Assembly: GCA_015680685.1 (NCBI GenBank)
Contig: MNCI01014546.1
Coordinates: 23,084-87,083, forward strand
DNA: 64,000 bases
DNA from: Gnetum montanum
Lineage: Eukaryota; Streptophyta; Gnetopsida; Gnetales; Gnetaceae
Direction of reading: 5' to 3'
Shown here: one piece after another, positions 54,915-64,000 of the stretch
Position numbering within the stretch: position 1 is the first letter of the stretch
Layout: each line of letters starts with the position of its first letter
Made by a program: the position numbers and the translations under genes
Notes under the pieces: generated by a model
Databases searched by the model: none
Told to the model about the DNA's origin: nothing
What the model saw: only the letters and a program-made list of their open reading frames with translations

Positions 54915-57200
54915 ATGTCTTCTTCTCACAGGCGAGATGGATCCAACCCACCAGTGCCACAAGAATGTCGGGTGGTATACACGCATCCAGATGAATATGT
55001 CCCCGACTTCACCTTTATCCTACATTAGGATAAGTATTTATGTTGGTGGGACATGGAAGGAAACATCATATTACCACCTAACCAATTGGCTCCTAGAATG
55101 TTATTTCATAATCTTACCAGATTGGGCATTCAGGACCATGGTGTGGAGTACATCATGGAGGACCATGACTACCGGGACTATCATGCAACTAAGGCACAAC
55201 ATGTACGAGACCAGCAACAGGCAAAATAGTATGAACACATGAAGGGGAAATAGTTTAGTAATCCTTTATTCTTGGAAGGACTGTAGGACGATGGGGAACC
55301 TATCTTTCATGATTTCCATTTTGCTGAACTTCCTCTGGGGCATTAGATCAGTCAGTCCATCATTCAAAATAAGCAATCAAGCGACTGGGACCCCCAGGAG
55401 GATGGGGGGTCATGCAAAAGAGGTCATGGCACAAGTAAAGATGGGCATGAAGATCTAGGCCATCATCAGAGTATAAGGGGTAATCAACACCAAGGCAGTG
55501 GTGATACCTCTCCCTCTTCTCCATCCTCTCGCTCCACTCTACCTTCATCCAGTTCTGATTCTGATCATAACTATGGTAGAAAGGATTGGGATGATGGTGG
55601 TCCCAAGGGTTGAATGGAAGGATATGAGGGAGTGCATGACCAATCACACGAGCCTCATCGTCAAGAAAGGAAAGGCAGTTGAAATCATCATAGACATCGT
55701 GGCCTTCAGCAGGACTATGACTCGAATGAGCCATTATTGACTACTCGAAACATGCTCCATATCACCGAGGCAATTCAAATACCCAGCAGGCACTTGAAAG
55801 ACAACCGAATCAAGTGCATTGACATGAACAACATCCCCAAATTTGAAGGGGGATATAATTGTGATCCACAGACTCACTTGCAAGCGTTTCATGATGCTTG
55901 CACCCTGCAGAACATCGATAATGATTGGAAAAAGCTTAAGCTGTTCCCTCACACACTCATCAAAGAAGCAGAAATCTAGTACTGATCTTTGGAGCCAAAA
56001 TCAATCAGGAGATGGAGTACAATGCTAGAACTCTTCAACGACAAGTATCAAACTTACTCTAGAGTGGCTAACCTAAGACGTTAGATCCAAGGGTGGAAGC
56101 AAGGTAGTCATGAACCTTTGGATGCAACCATGAGTAGATACTACTCATTATTACATCAATGCCTTGGTCATGGCTACTCTTAGCAAACACAGCTTCACCA
56201 TATCATTAATGGGCTCCGCTTTGAAACTAGAAAGACCCTTGGCATGTACACCCAAGGACAACTATCAGAACTCAGAGCCCATCAACTACAACGCTTAATT
56301 GAGCAAGTGGCTAAAGAGGAAGGGGAACTTAGAAAGAAGGAGAGTGCAGAGGAGTATAATTAGGATCCCTCCATCAAAAAGAGGGAAGTCCGATTTTGTG
56401 AAGATGAGGAGGAATCCCCACTAGATGCAACGGTGAACTATAAAACCTTACCCCTACAAAAATTTTCTTCTGAAATATCGATAAAGGTTGACAAGATGTG
56501 GGACTCTTTGAACGAAAAATTTCAAAGTGTTCTAAAAATCGTAGAGGAATCCAGAGACCAAGGTAATGATTGCGATCGACATAGGAAGAAGGAAGCTGAA
56601 CATACCTACCATAAAGGTAAGGGCAAAATTGCTCTAGCAGAATAGGTTGCAGACTCTGGTATAGAGGGAGATGATAAATGTGACATATGCCAATATGAAC
56701 ATCCTAAGGGATGTTATCTCGTGGTGTCACATCTACAAGAGTCTGGGATGTATGCGTTGAATCCTGAAGGTTGCCTTACCCACAAGGTAATGCCAAGCAG
56801 TTCCACCAGCAGCAATGATAGTATCCAAGTGGTGCACCACTGCAACCTTACGAATACTTTAAGGCACCCACAAGCATGGGGGATGCCACCTCCAAGGCAA
56901 CAGTACCCTTACCGATAGCCCAATCCGTATGGGTACTATGTTCAGCAGCCTATCTCCCTACGGGACTCTTCTAATCACATGACTTTTCAAAGTCATTACC
57001 ACCCCCCGGAATACTTCTAAGCATAGTCTCCATCACCTAGGGAGGAGAACCCACATCTCTACTATCCTCCATCACCTTCTCCTATCGTCCCTACTCAACC
57101 ACACCCCACTTAGCTACCACCTACTCCACCTATGCAGGGGAAAATACCATCATAGCCATAGCAACGTAATGCTACGAGGGCTGTCCACTTACAACTGGCT
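54915..57200 (+). pseudogene. gag: Element F gag (decayed)
   Basis: ATG 54915: MSSSHRRDGSNPPVPQECRV, YTHPDEYVPDFTFILH. In one frame apart from shifts: LTRLGIQDHGVEYIMEDHDY, Ser-rich GDTSPSSPSSRSTLPSSSSD, MNNIPKFEGGYNCDPQTHLQ, KEEGELRKKESAEEYN, CEDEEESPLDATVNYKTLPL and the zinc knuckle CDICQYEHPKGCY (56680-56715), then a Pro-rich tail and QKRPFFRPNN (57232). Stops are mainly TAG. Confidence 0.88.
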
Positions 57201-57229
57201 CCTTAGCTAAGTGGACCAGAAGTGAAGCC

Positions 57230-57800
57230 ACAGAAACGTCCTTTTTTTCGACCCAATAACCTAAACATACCCTGACACACACCTATTGCTAGTGCCTCCA
57301 AACCTTCAATCGCCTCCACCATTCCACCCTTCAAGCAACCTTCAAACCAAACGTCCTTCAATGTACAAACGATCATACTCACACACATTATGACCGACTG
57401 GATAAAGGTAGGTCATCTTCCTCAGAAATTAACTGATCCAAGAAGCCCCCTCATCTATCTTCAGGTGGCAGGAAATAAGCCATGTAAAGCTCTTCTGGAT
57501 TTGGGGTTGGGAGTCAACTTGATTTCACATGACATGTACAAGACTTGGACCTTGCCCCCATTAAAGAAGAGCAACATTTGGCTCAAGCTGGCAGACCAAT
57601 CCATTACTGTTCCCTTGGGATTGGTGGAAGACATTGTGACCACCATTTTCAGGTGGTCCTATCCTGCTGACTTCCTTGTCATCCGTGTTGAGAATTGCAA
57701 GGGGAACTTTCCAATCATAATGGGAAGAGCCTGGCTTAGCATAGTGGATGCAAGATTAGGGCTCCGAGATCTTTCCCTTGAAATTTTAAAGGAAAATCCT
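57230..57800 (+). pseudogene. pr: Element F aspartic protease (open from 57390)
   Basis: A 220-codon open stretch (57390-58052): LPQKLTDPRSPLIYLQVAGN, CKALLDLGLGVNLISHDMYK with DLG in place of DSG, VPLGLVEDIVTTIFRWSYPA, GNFPIIMGRAWLSIVDARLG. Apart from the active-site Ser to Leu change the domain is whole. Confidence 0.88.
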
Positions 57801-58430
57801 TTTGGGAATATTGAGAAGAAGCGTGTTCCATGCATCGCATACAATAACTTCGGGTGCAATTGTGTGCAGCAGCTGTGGTCTGCTAAGTGGACATCTATTG
57901 AAGCATGCAGTTGGTGTACCGAGGAACCACAAGTTCAAAAATGCCTGTACGCAACAGCCACAAATCAAGAAGGCATCCAGTGGCTGACCGCTAACCCTAT
58001 TAGTAGCACTTTATGCATGAACCATCTAAGGGGCTTGTACACACCTATGTAGAAAGCATGGATGATTTGGAAGAGGTCCATCAACAAGTATCTGCTATTG
58101 ATGACCATGATGATTGGGGAAAGTTACAAATCTCTGAAAGTTTTAAACAGGAGCCCTTGGAACTCAAATCCTTACCGGCCCATTTAGAATATGAATTTTT
58201 GTAGAATGGGAAGTTGGTGATTATCAATGCCACCCTTGCTCCTGAACAAAAGAAGAAGTTGCTAAAGGTGGTGAAAAAATGGGAGGCTACTTTTGCATGG
58301 TCATATCTTGAATTGACAGGAGTTGATCCTAGGGTCTACCAACATCGGATTTATATCAACCCCTCCATGAAGCCCCAATGAAAACCACAAAGGTGGTTGA
58401 ATCCCAAATTGAAGCAGGTCGTCAAGGATG
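57801..58430 (+). pseudogene. Element F protease-RT linker
   Basis: LEILKENPFGNIEKKRVPCI, CNCVQQLWSAKWTSIEACSW, a frameshift near 58015, KGLVHTYVESMDDLEEVHQQ, FKQEPLELKSLPAHLEYEFL, NGKLVIINATLAPEQKKKLL. Same order as in E. Confidence 0.8.
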
Positions 58431-58760
58431 AAATCGATTAACTGCTGAAAGCTGAGTTCATCTACTCCATTGCCGATAGCGAATGGGTTAGACCACTCAT
58501 TATTGTGCCAAACAAGAATGGCAAATGGAGGGTCTGTATAGATTTCTGATTGCTCAACATGGCTACCTTCAAAGATCACTTCCTGCTCCCATTTATGGAC
58601 CAAGTGTTGGATACCATTACAGGTCACTGTTATTATAGCTTTTTGGATGGTTATAGTGGTTATAACCAAATCCAAATTGTGTTAGAAGACCAGGTCAAGA
58701 CAACATTTACAAGTTCCTGGGGAACTTTTGCATACAAAAAGATGCCCTTTGGCCTATGTA
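58431..58760 (+). pseudogene. rt: Element F reverse transcriptase, N-terminal half only
   Basis: IADSEWVRPLIIVPNKNGKW, MATFKDHFLLPFMDQVLDTI, FLDGYSGYNQIQIVLEDQVK, SSWGTFAYKKMPFGLCNA. It stops directly before the palm motif. The FMDDF motif and most of RNase H are gone; the break is filled by 58761-58845. Confidence 0.88.
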
Positions 58761-58845
58761 ATGCACATGAGGTGGTGATTTTGCTAGAAAGGACACTGGC
58801 TAATAGTACTTAGGAGAATAATAACAATGTGGTGAGATAGAAAGC
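58761..58845 (-). other. Inverted gag-derived filler at a deletion joint
   Basis: GGTGGTGATTTTGCTAGAAA.., GGACACTGGCTAATAGTACT.. and GAATAATAACAATGTGGTGAG align with plus strand 39854-39918, which is the antisense of the Pro/Ser/Tyr-rich gag tail of element D. So a gag piece was copied in backwards between RT and RNase H. The joint has a short shared word GCACAT. Confidence 0.75.
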
Positions 58846-59000
58846 TTAGACAAGAATCGCAACTGATTCTTGTTGAACAAACCAATGGTGAGTCCTCGTA
58901 TCATACGGTGGTTAGTGATTCTTCAAGAATTTGACCTTACTATGGTAGACTGGAAGGGGACTGAGAATGTGGTTGCTGACCACTTGTCTCAGTTGTGATG
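58846..59000 (+). pseudogene. rnh: Element F RNase H, C-terminal remnant
   Basis: NKPMVSPRIIRWLVILQEFD then WKGTENVVADHLSQL, the end of the domain that precedes integrase. Confidence 0.75.
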
Positions 59001-60340
59001 GGATAACACTAAAGAGGAGGAGCCACTCTCCAACCAATTTCCAGATGAACTCCTCTTTGCAGGAGCAATTGGTAAGCAAGTGCCCAAAGAATCACCTTGG
59101 TTTAGCCACATCCTCACCTATCTCACAACCTAGGAATTGCCAAAGAAGTGGGACCATCGGCAAAAATAGTAGTTTCTCCATAAGGCCAAGTGCTTCATGG
59201 AAATCAATGTCCACCTTTATAAGGTGTGTGTAGATAGCCTAGTTTGATGGTGTGTCCCTAATGATGATACACTGCACATCCTCCAAGGTGCTCACAAGGA
59301 CCCTTATGAGGGCCACTATGCTGGACAATGCATGGCCATTAAGATCCTACTTGCAGGATATTACTAGCCTACACTCTTTAGGGATGCACAATGGTTTGTC
59401 CACTCTTGTGAACAATGTCAAAGAGACAGTGGGATGACTGCACAAATGGAGGAACCTCAACAGTGGATCCAACCACTGGAGCCCTTTGACATTTGGGGCA
59501 TCAACTTCATGAGTCCTATCATACCCCTATCTAATGGGAAGGCATACATCATTATTGCAGTTGACTACTACACAAAGTGGGTGGAGGTGGCAGCCATCAT
59601 CGACTATTCCTCAAACATCGCTACACAATTTGTCCAACAACAAATCGTAAATAGGTTTGGAGTGCCACGTGCACTCATCTCAGACAATGGAATGCATTTC
59701 ATGGGCATCACTTTTCGTAAACTCATGCAACACTTGGGGGTTACCCATAAATTTACAACACCTTATCACCCCCAAGCCAACAGGTAGGCCAAAGTCACCA
59801 ATACGGAGATCACCAAAATCCTCACTCAAACCATCAATAAATATAGGAGGGACTGGAGCACCAAACTTAACGATGCCCTTTGGACCTATCGTTCCACTTG
59901 GAAACTTCCTATAGGTTACTCTCCTTATGAGTTAGTGTATGGTAAGCTACTGAAACTTCCAATCCAAGCAAAACTCTAGACACTATCTACAGCCAGTGAC
60001 TTGGGTCTTGACCTACCACTAGCACAATGTGAACGACTTATCAAATTAAGTGTGTTAGATGAGAATCGATTAGTGGCCCTGTCATCAAATGAGATATACA
60101 AGGCCTACAATAAAAAAAATCATGATCTTAGGATTTGAAAGGTAACATTTAGATGTGGAGATAAGGTACTCTACTAGAACCCCACACATGTACCACAACC
60201 TACCAAGTTTCAAACACTGTGGGAGGGACCTTACATTGTCTCTGAAACCTTCCCATCCGAGGCCTTGCTTATACACAAACCTAAAGACCCCACGAGAATG
60301 CAGTTGGTCAATAGGAAATAATTAAAACCTTTCCGTGAAC
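59001..60340 (+). pseudogene. int: Element F integrase (decayed)
   Basis: CEQCQRDSGMTAQMEEPQQW zinc-finger end, core FDIWGINFMSPIIPLSNGKA (first Asp now Asn), IIAVDYYTKWVEVAAIIDYS, FGVPRALISDNGMHFMG (second Asp kept) and AKVTN (Glu now Lys). A 117-codon open frame covers 59434-59787. C-terminal end: WEGPYIVSETFPSEALLIHK near 60220-60280. Confidence 0.88.
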
Positions 60341-60417
60341 TCCATCAAACCAATGCTACCACCTTATCATCACAGGGAAAGCCTCGTTCCATTTTTTTAG
60401 TGTCCTCCTTCTAGCCT

Positions 60418-60430
60418 AGTCATGGGGGAG
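60418..60430 (+). promoter_or_regulatory. Element F first G-rich tract, after pol
   Basis: AGTCATGGGGGAG about 80 bases after the end of pol, as in C, D and E. Confidence 0.75.
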
Positions 60431-60439
60431 ACCGTTCAC

Positions 60440-61960
60440 CATGCTAATCCACTCTACTAAGCTCCTCACCATTTTTGGAATTTTTTTTATTTTACACTTT
60501 TTTTGTTTTTCAACATCATTCGTATGTTTGCCAATTCTTACTCACTTTTTCTTTCTTTCTTTAATTACTTTTCTATTTCTTTGTTTGCTTATTTATGTGT
60601 GTGTGTGTTTAATTTCCATTTGGTTACTAATAAATTATCTTATTGTCATCAGATGTGTGGTGCGGTTGGTTTTTGTTGCAATGGGTCGCGTGCAATGGTC
60701 CACCTATTTTATCTTGCTCTTGCTCTCGCATTGTTGTTCTTGGAATTTACGTCTACTTTCATCTCATAAAATCGGTAGTGAGCCCACTTCATTCACCCAT
60801 TCATCCACTCCATGGTTTTTCTTCATTTGGAAACATGCAAACCCCCTTTACTTAAAAACATTTTAATTAATGTATGACTTGTGTAGTTCCCAGACTTAGG
60901 GATGACCCAATGGTTTGAATTAGGAGTGACTTCAAGGGGAATGCAACGTTCGTCGTACTTTTCTATCCCCTGTGTTGCGAAATTGTCCTCACAAATTTCT
61001 TACCACTCAAAGTTCTTTTATACAAGGAAGCTCCTTGGCAATTTGACCTTGCATGGTATGGTCCTCATCGCAAAAACACAAAAAAAAAACATGAGAATTC
61101 GAAGCACACCACTTGGTCAATTGCATGCAAACAAGCATGGGTCTTTGCATGGTATGGTTCCCAAAAAATAAAAATACAAATACAAATAAAATCATAACTA
61201 TGTGAAAATTCAAAGCACACCCCTTAGACCACCTCTCACAGGCCACCAGCACTAGTTATGGGACTAGCTTGTCCCCTCTAACTTCGTCCCATTTCACTTC
61301 CTTCCTCTCACGCATGTTGGAGTGGTGGTTCTCTGTGGGTGCACTCTTCTCCTCTTGGGGGTGGATGAGTCTTCGCACATTGTTGCGATGTCACTGTATG
61401 TGGTTGGTTTTGGGTCTAAACTCGAGAAAGGTCCTATCGGGTCACTTAATCACAACTTCACACGGGGTTTCATGTGATCGATAACCAAAATTCCAATTCC
61501 CACTCCTCTCTCTTCATCCATTTCTCTCCACAACCCACCTCACTACCTATCTTATGTTTTGATGGTTTGTCATGATTTCCGTAAATCCTAATGCTTCAGC
61601 GGGTTCTCATGGATGTGAGCATTAACTTGCGGTCACCGTTCCTTAACTCCGGGGCCCACGGACTCCAGTATTGACGATATGCAAGGGCTACTAAGGCTAC
61701 TACCTACTATGGGGAGGACCCACTTGCATATCCCTAGTTCCGTTTGTTACTCTTCCATCCTCTTGATTTTATTGGTTGATTATTTCCGTGCTACCCATCA
61801 CTTGAATCATTCTCTGCAGGGTTCTTTCTCATAACATTCTCCTACTTTTAACTCTTTTTCTCGCCCTGCTTACCTTCCTCTTTCTTTTAGCGAGTCCCTG
61901 GTCTCTCCAGCTCTTAAACCACCTTAATTTGGCATTTTAAATTAATTTTTTGGACTTTTA
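60440..61960 (+). other. Element F spacer
   Basis: T-rich start (60475-60560), (GT)n at 60597-60609, CTTTGCATGGTATGGTTCCC (61142), GGGGAGGACCCACTTGCATA (61711). Frames at 60441-60866 and others are leucine/serine-rich readings of pyrimidine tracts, not conserved. Confidence 0.55.
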
Positions 61961-62229
61961 TTTGTCTAGTCAACGCTTGCAAACCCCCTACGTTGACTAG
62001 GTCCCGTATACACAACCCCCTGTGTATACACGGCCCCATCAACGCAGTGCAAAAAATTTATATATACCCCATTGCACCATGCATTTTTTATCATTTTGCA
62101 AACAAATTGGGGGGGGGGGGGGGGGGGGTGTATTTTTCATTTTTTCTACCTCACTTCTTCTTCCCAAGTAACTACGTTTTCTATAGTGTGTCCACATCAA
62201 CCTATCCTTCCCCTCTTTAGCAATCGGAG
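61961..62229 (+). promoter_or_regulatory. Element F internal U3-like promoter and leader exon
   Basis: Two inverted repeats in a row: CTAGTCAACG (61966-61975) with CGTTGACTAG (61991-62000), and GTATACACA (62006-62014) with TGTGTATAC (62021-62029). Then CGGCCCCATCAACGCAGTGC and a TATA box TTTATATATA (62057-62066). The words GTATAC, CGGCCCC and ACGCAGTGC occur in the same order before the TATA box of the F LTR. The leader ends CAATCGGAG at 62229, before the intron. Confidence 0.65.
62109..62128 (+). repeat. G20 homopolymer in the leader
   Basis: Twenty G in a row, then TG. Length may be uncertain from sequencing. Located between TATA box and splice donor. Confidence 0.85.
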
Positions 62230-62512
62230 GTATGCTCTCAGTCGTGGGGGGGTGAGGTCTATTGCAATTAATTAATTACTTAAAATTAAAATTAATAAAG
62301 ACTTAACACCTCTTAAGGGAAGAAACAAAAACAATAGTTTAAACTCCAACTCATGCCTTATTGTTTTTTGGTTCTAATCCATCAACTAATACTCCAGAAA
62401 ATTTAATGGGATGCACGTGCCAGCACCATAACTTAGTCAAACTAAGAAGGTGTATGAGGGCCATTTTGAGCAACTTGTGCACAATTTAATTAGTGGTTAT
62501 GTTTGATTGTAG
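62230..62512 (+). other. Element F intron with second G-rich tract
   Basis: CGGAG|GTATGC to TTTGATTGTAG|ATG, 283 nt. The second tract CAGTCGTGGGGGGGTGAG (62239-62256) starts ten bases inside. Equivalent to 5702-5402 in C. Confidence 0.72.
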
Positions 62513-64000
62513 ATGGCACCGAAACCAAAGCATCCAAGGGAAGAAGGACCATCACAACCAAGGGACAAGCGACCAAGAATGGGAAGAGGATGAGGTGTGC
62601 AGCACCCAGAGCACATGGAGGGCTCCCATGCAACTAGCCCCCTCTGTGAAAGACCTGATGTGGAATCTGTTCATCAGATTTTTAAAGAGGAGATCCCTAG
62701 CGAACAATCACAAGGGAATGAGACTCCGATGATAGTACCACGGCTTGAGGTCACCCTGACCCAGACATGTCTTGACACTATTAGGCCAAGGAAGGTGCAA
62801 TGAATGGTCCTACAAGAGTTCAACTTTGGACCATTTCTTGAGAATGCACTAGAAGATGTGAAGCTCCAGTTGCAAAACTCTCCTATGTGGCCAATCATCA
62901 CATCCAGTGGTGAATGATATTTAGGAGAGACTTATCTCTTCTGGAAAAATTGACAGCTGGGGTTCAAAGTAAGAATCAAGGACATCTATGTCTCTTACTT
63001 TGCGGAAGCGATCACATAAGCTTTCGGGTTGCCAGAGACTGGAGTTGATGTGGTGGAGATCCCTAAGCAAGCAGATCCCGAGGTAAAAGGGGAGTGGAAC
63101 AGGAAGTGCTATGGGGTGGATCACAAAGAGTTCGGCACTTTGACCACTATAGAGAGGGTTTATTCAAAAATTGTATCTTACCATTTGAATCCAACGAAGA
63201 GACCCAACAAGATCACTATCTTTTCCACTCGTGCATGTGCCGCTCTAAGTAGAAAATTCCCAATGATCCTTTCACAATTATTATTTTTGAAGATTGAGAA
63301 AAGATTCGCTGAAAGCGAATGTGGAAGGCGGGCTCTACCCTTTCCCTGCTTAATCAGAAAATTATGTAAACGGGTAGGGATAGCACGATACACCAATGAT
63401 ACACTTCGACATACCCTGATTGCCTCATGGTGAGAGATGATGAAAGACAAGACTCCAGCCACCACACGAACTGAGGAAGAGTAGTAACTACCTCCACCAC
63501 CTATGCAAACAATGAGGTTGAGTTCGTAAACAATTACAGAACATATACGCAAGATCCGACAATCGCTCTTGAACCAACAAGAGCAATCTGTAGGGACTGG
63601 TGAAGGAGAAGACCCTTGAGCCATCTAGAGTAAGTGGCTTGATCAATAAGTCTACTAGAGAGAGTAGGGCCGATGTTCTCTGTCACCCGAACACAAGTAC
63701 CTGCAAGAACTGATCCTAGTGTTCGAGAAGTAATGATATCCACCCAACAGTTATTTCCTAAAATTTCAAGAAATGCTACTACTTTTTTGGTACGCTTGGA
63801 GGATAGAGAGGGGGCGACAGGTCTGGTGATGCAGCACTAGGAATAAAGAATTACAACTGAAGTGGTTGCTAACACGATTACTACGGTCCTTAATGCACCA
63901 ACAGCACCTGTACCGGATGTACATGGACTTGATGATGTACAGGCATTCATAGGAACTTCACATAGTAGGATCGATGCAGCCCAACATGAAGAACTGTTGG
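62513..64000 (+). pseudogene. Element F third ORF (env-position; plant transposon-protein domain)
   Basis: ATG 62513, one frame to at least 63433 apart from a few stops (TGA 62588, 62803, 62915, TAG/TAA). N terminus basic and Pro-rich: MAPKPKHPREEGPSQPRDKR. Then VPRLEVTLTQTCLDTIRPRK, LQEFNFGPFLENALEDVKLQ, FKVRIKDIYVSYFAEAIT, AFGLPETGVDVVEIPKQADP and, in a 134-codon open part, FSTRACAALSRKFPMILSQL, CGRRALPFPCLIRKLCKRVG. The layout (IKDIYVSYF..FGLP ... LPFPCLIRKLC..GI) matches the plant 'putative transposon protein' domain often found in Athila-like elements. Later sequence is Gln/Pro-rich and decayed. No membrane segment before the window end. Role unknown. Confidence 0.75.

Larger units (their letters stand above)
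53859..64000 (+). mobile_element. Element F: Athila-like retrotransposon, runs off the window
   Basis: 5' LTR, primer site, gag, protease, RT with internal deletion, integrase, first tract, spacer, internal promoter, intron with second tract, third ORF to the window end. The 3' part of that ORF, third tract and 3' LTR lie beyond 64000. It inserted in LTR G next to GTAGC (53854-53858), which should recur after its 3' LTR. Confidence 0.9.

Noticed and set aside
60441-60866. 141-codon open frame rich in Leu, Phe, Ser and Cys, like a membrane protein
   Set aside because: It reads through pyrimidine-rich spacer; E and D have no open frame here, so the hydrophobic character comes from base composition.
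61961-62070. A start of a new, separate element (5' LTR) within F
   Set aside because: Only U3-like words are there; R, U5 and primer site are missing and the third ORF of the same family follows in order.

Overview
This is nuclear DNA of a seed plant with a large, repeat-filled genome. I find no intact host gene, rRNA, tRNA or CRISPR. Almost every base belongs to old Ty3/gypsy LTR retrotransposons inserted into one another, with one LINE fragment. Species cannot be named from this sequence. High repeat density, heavily decayed coding regions and visibly diverged LTR pairs fit a large-genome angiosperm or a gymnosperm.

Two lineages are present. The first is Athila-like: 0.8-0.95 kb LTRs ending in CTCATCA, a primer binding site of the TTGGCGCCATTGCCGGGGA type, RT motif FMDDF, and extra coding capacity after the integrase. 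It is represented by elements A (645-4952, +), C (4953-12908 and 32566-34292, -), D (36572-42400, -), E (43453-53400, +), F (53859 to beyond 64000, +) and an LTR remnant G (43432-43452 and 53406-53858, +). The second is Tat/Ogre-like element B (12909-32560, +, 19.65 kb), with 1.67 kb LTRs, gag-PR, a PR/RT intron, RT, two RNase H domains, integrase and a repeat-rich 3' untranslated region.

Nesting and relative age: B sits inside the gag gene of C (5-bp target duplication aagag). E sits inside the LTR of G (duplication atggt). F cuts the same G LTR further on. A abuts the third ORF of C. D lies alone between unassigned flanks (duplication aacac/aacgc). A LINE RT fragment (34770-35880, -) lies between C and D. 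A and D lack pol; E is the most complete Athila-like copy; F lost the RT catalytic core and runs off the window.

The most interesting points are accessory genes. (1) Between protease and RT, B carries a 6.84 kb GT-AG intron that restores the reading frame. Inside it, on the opposite strand, is a multi-exon gene (about 23070 down to 19700) of which four junctions restore frame, with a TATA box and U3-like motifs upstream (25241-25370). (2) C and F carry, after pol, a U3-like internal promoter (GTATAC motifs plus TATA), a short leader exon, an intron of about 0.3 kb and a third ORF; D and E keep the intron position but carry a different, short ORF. (3) The Athila-like elements repeat the tract AGTCRTGGGGG at up to three places. 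All coding regions are broken by stops and frameshifts, so these are relics, but shared architecture between independent copies shows what was once functional.
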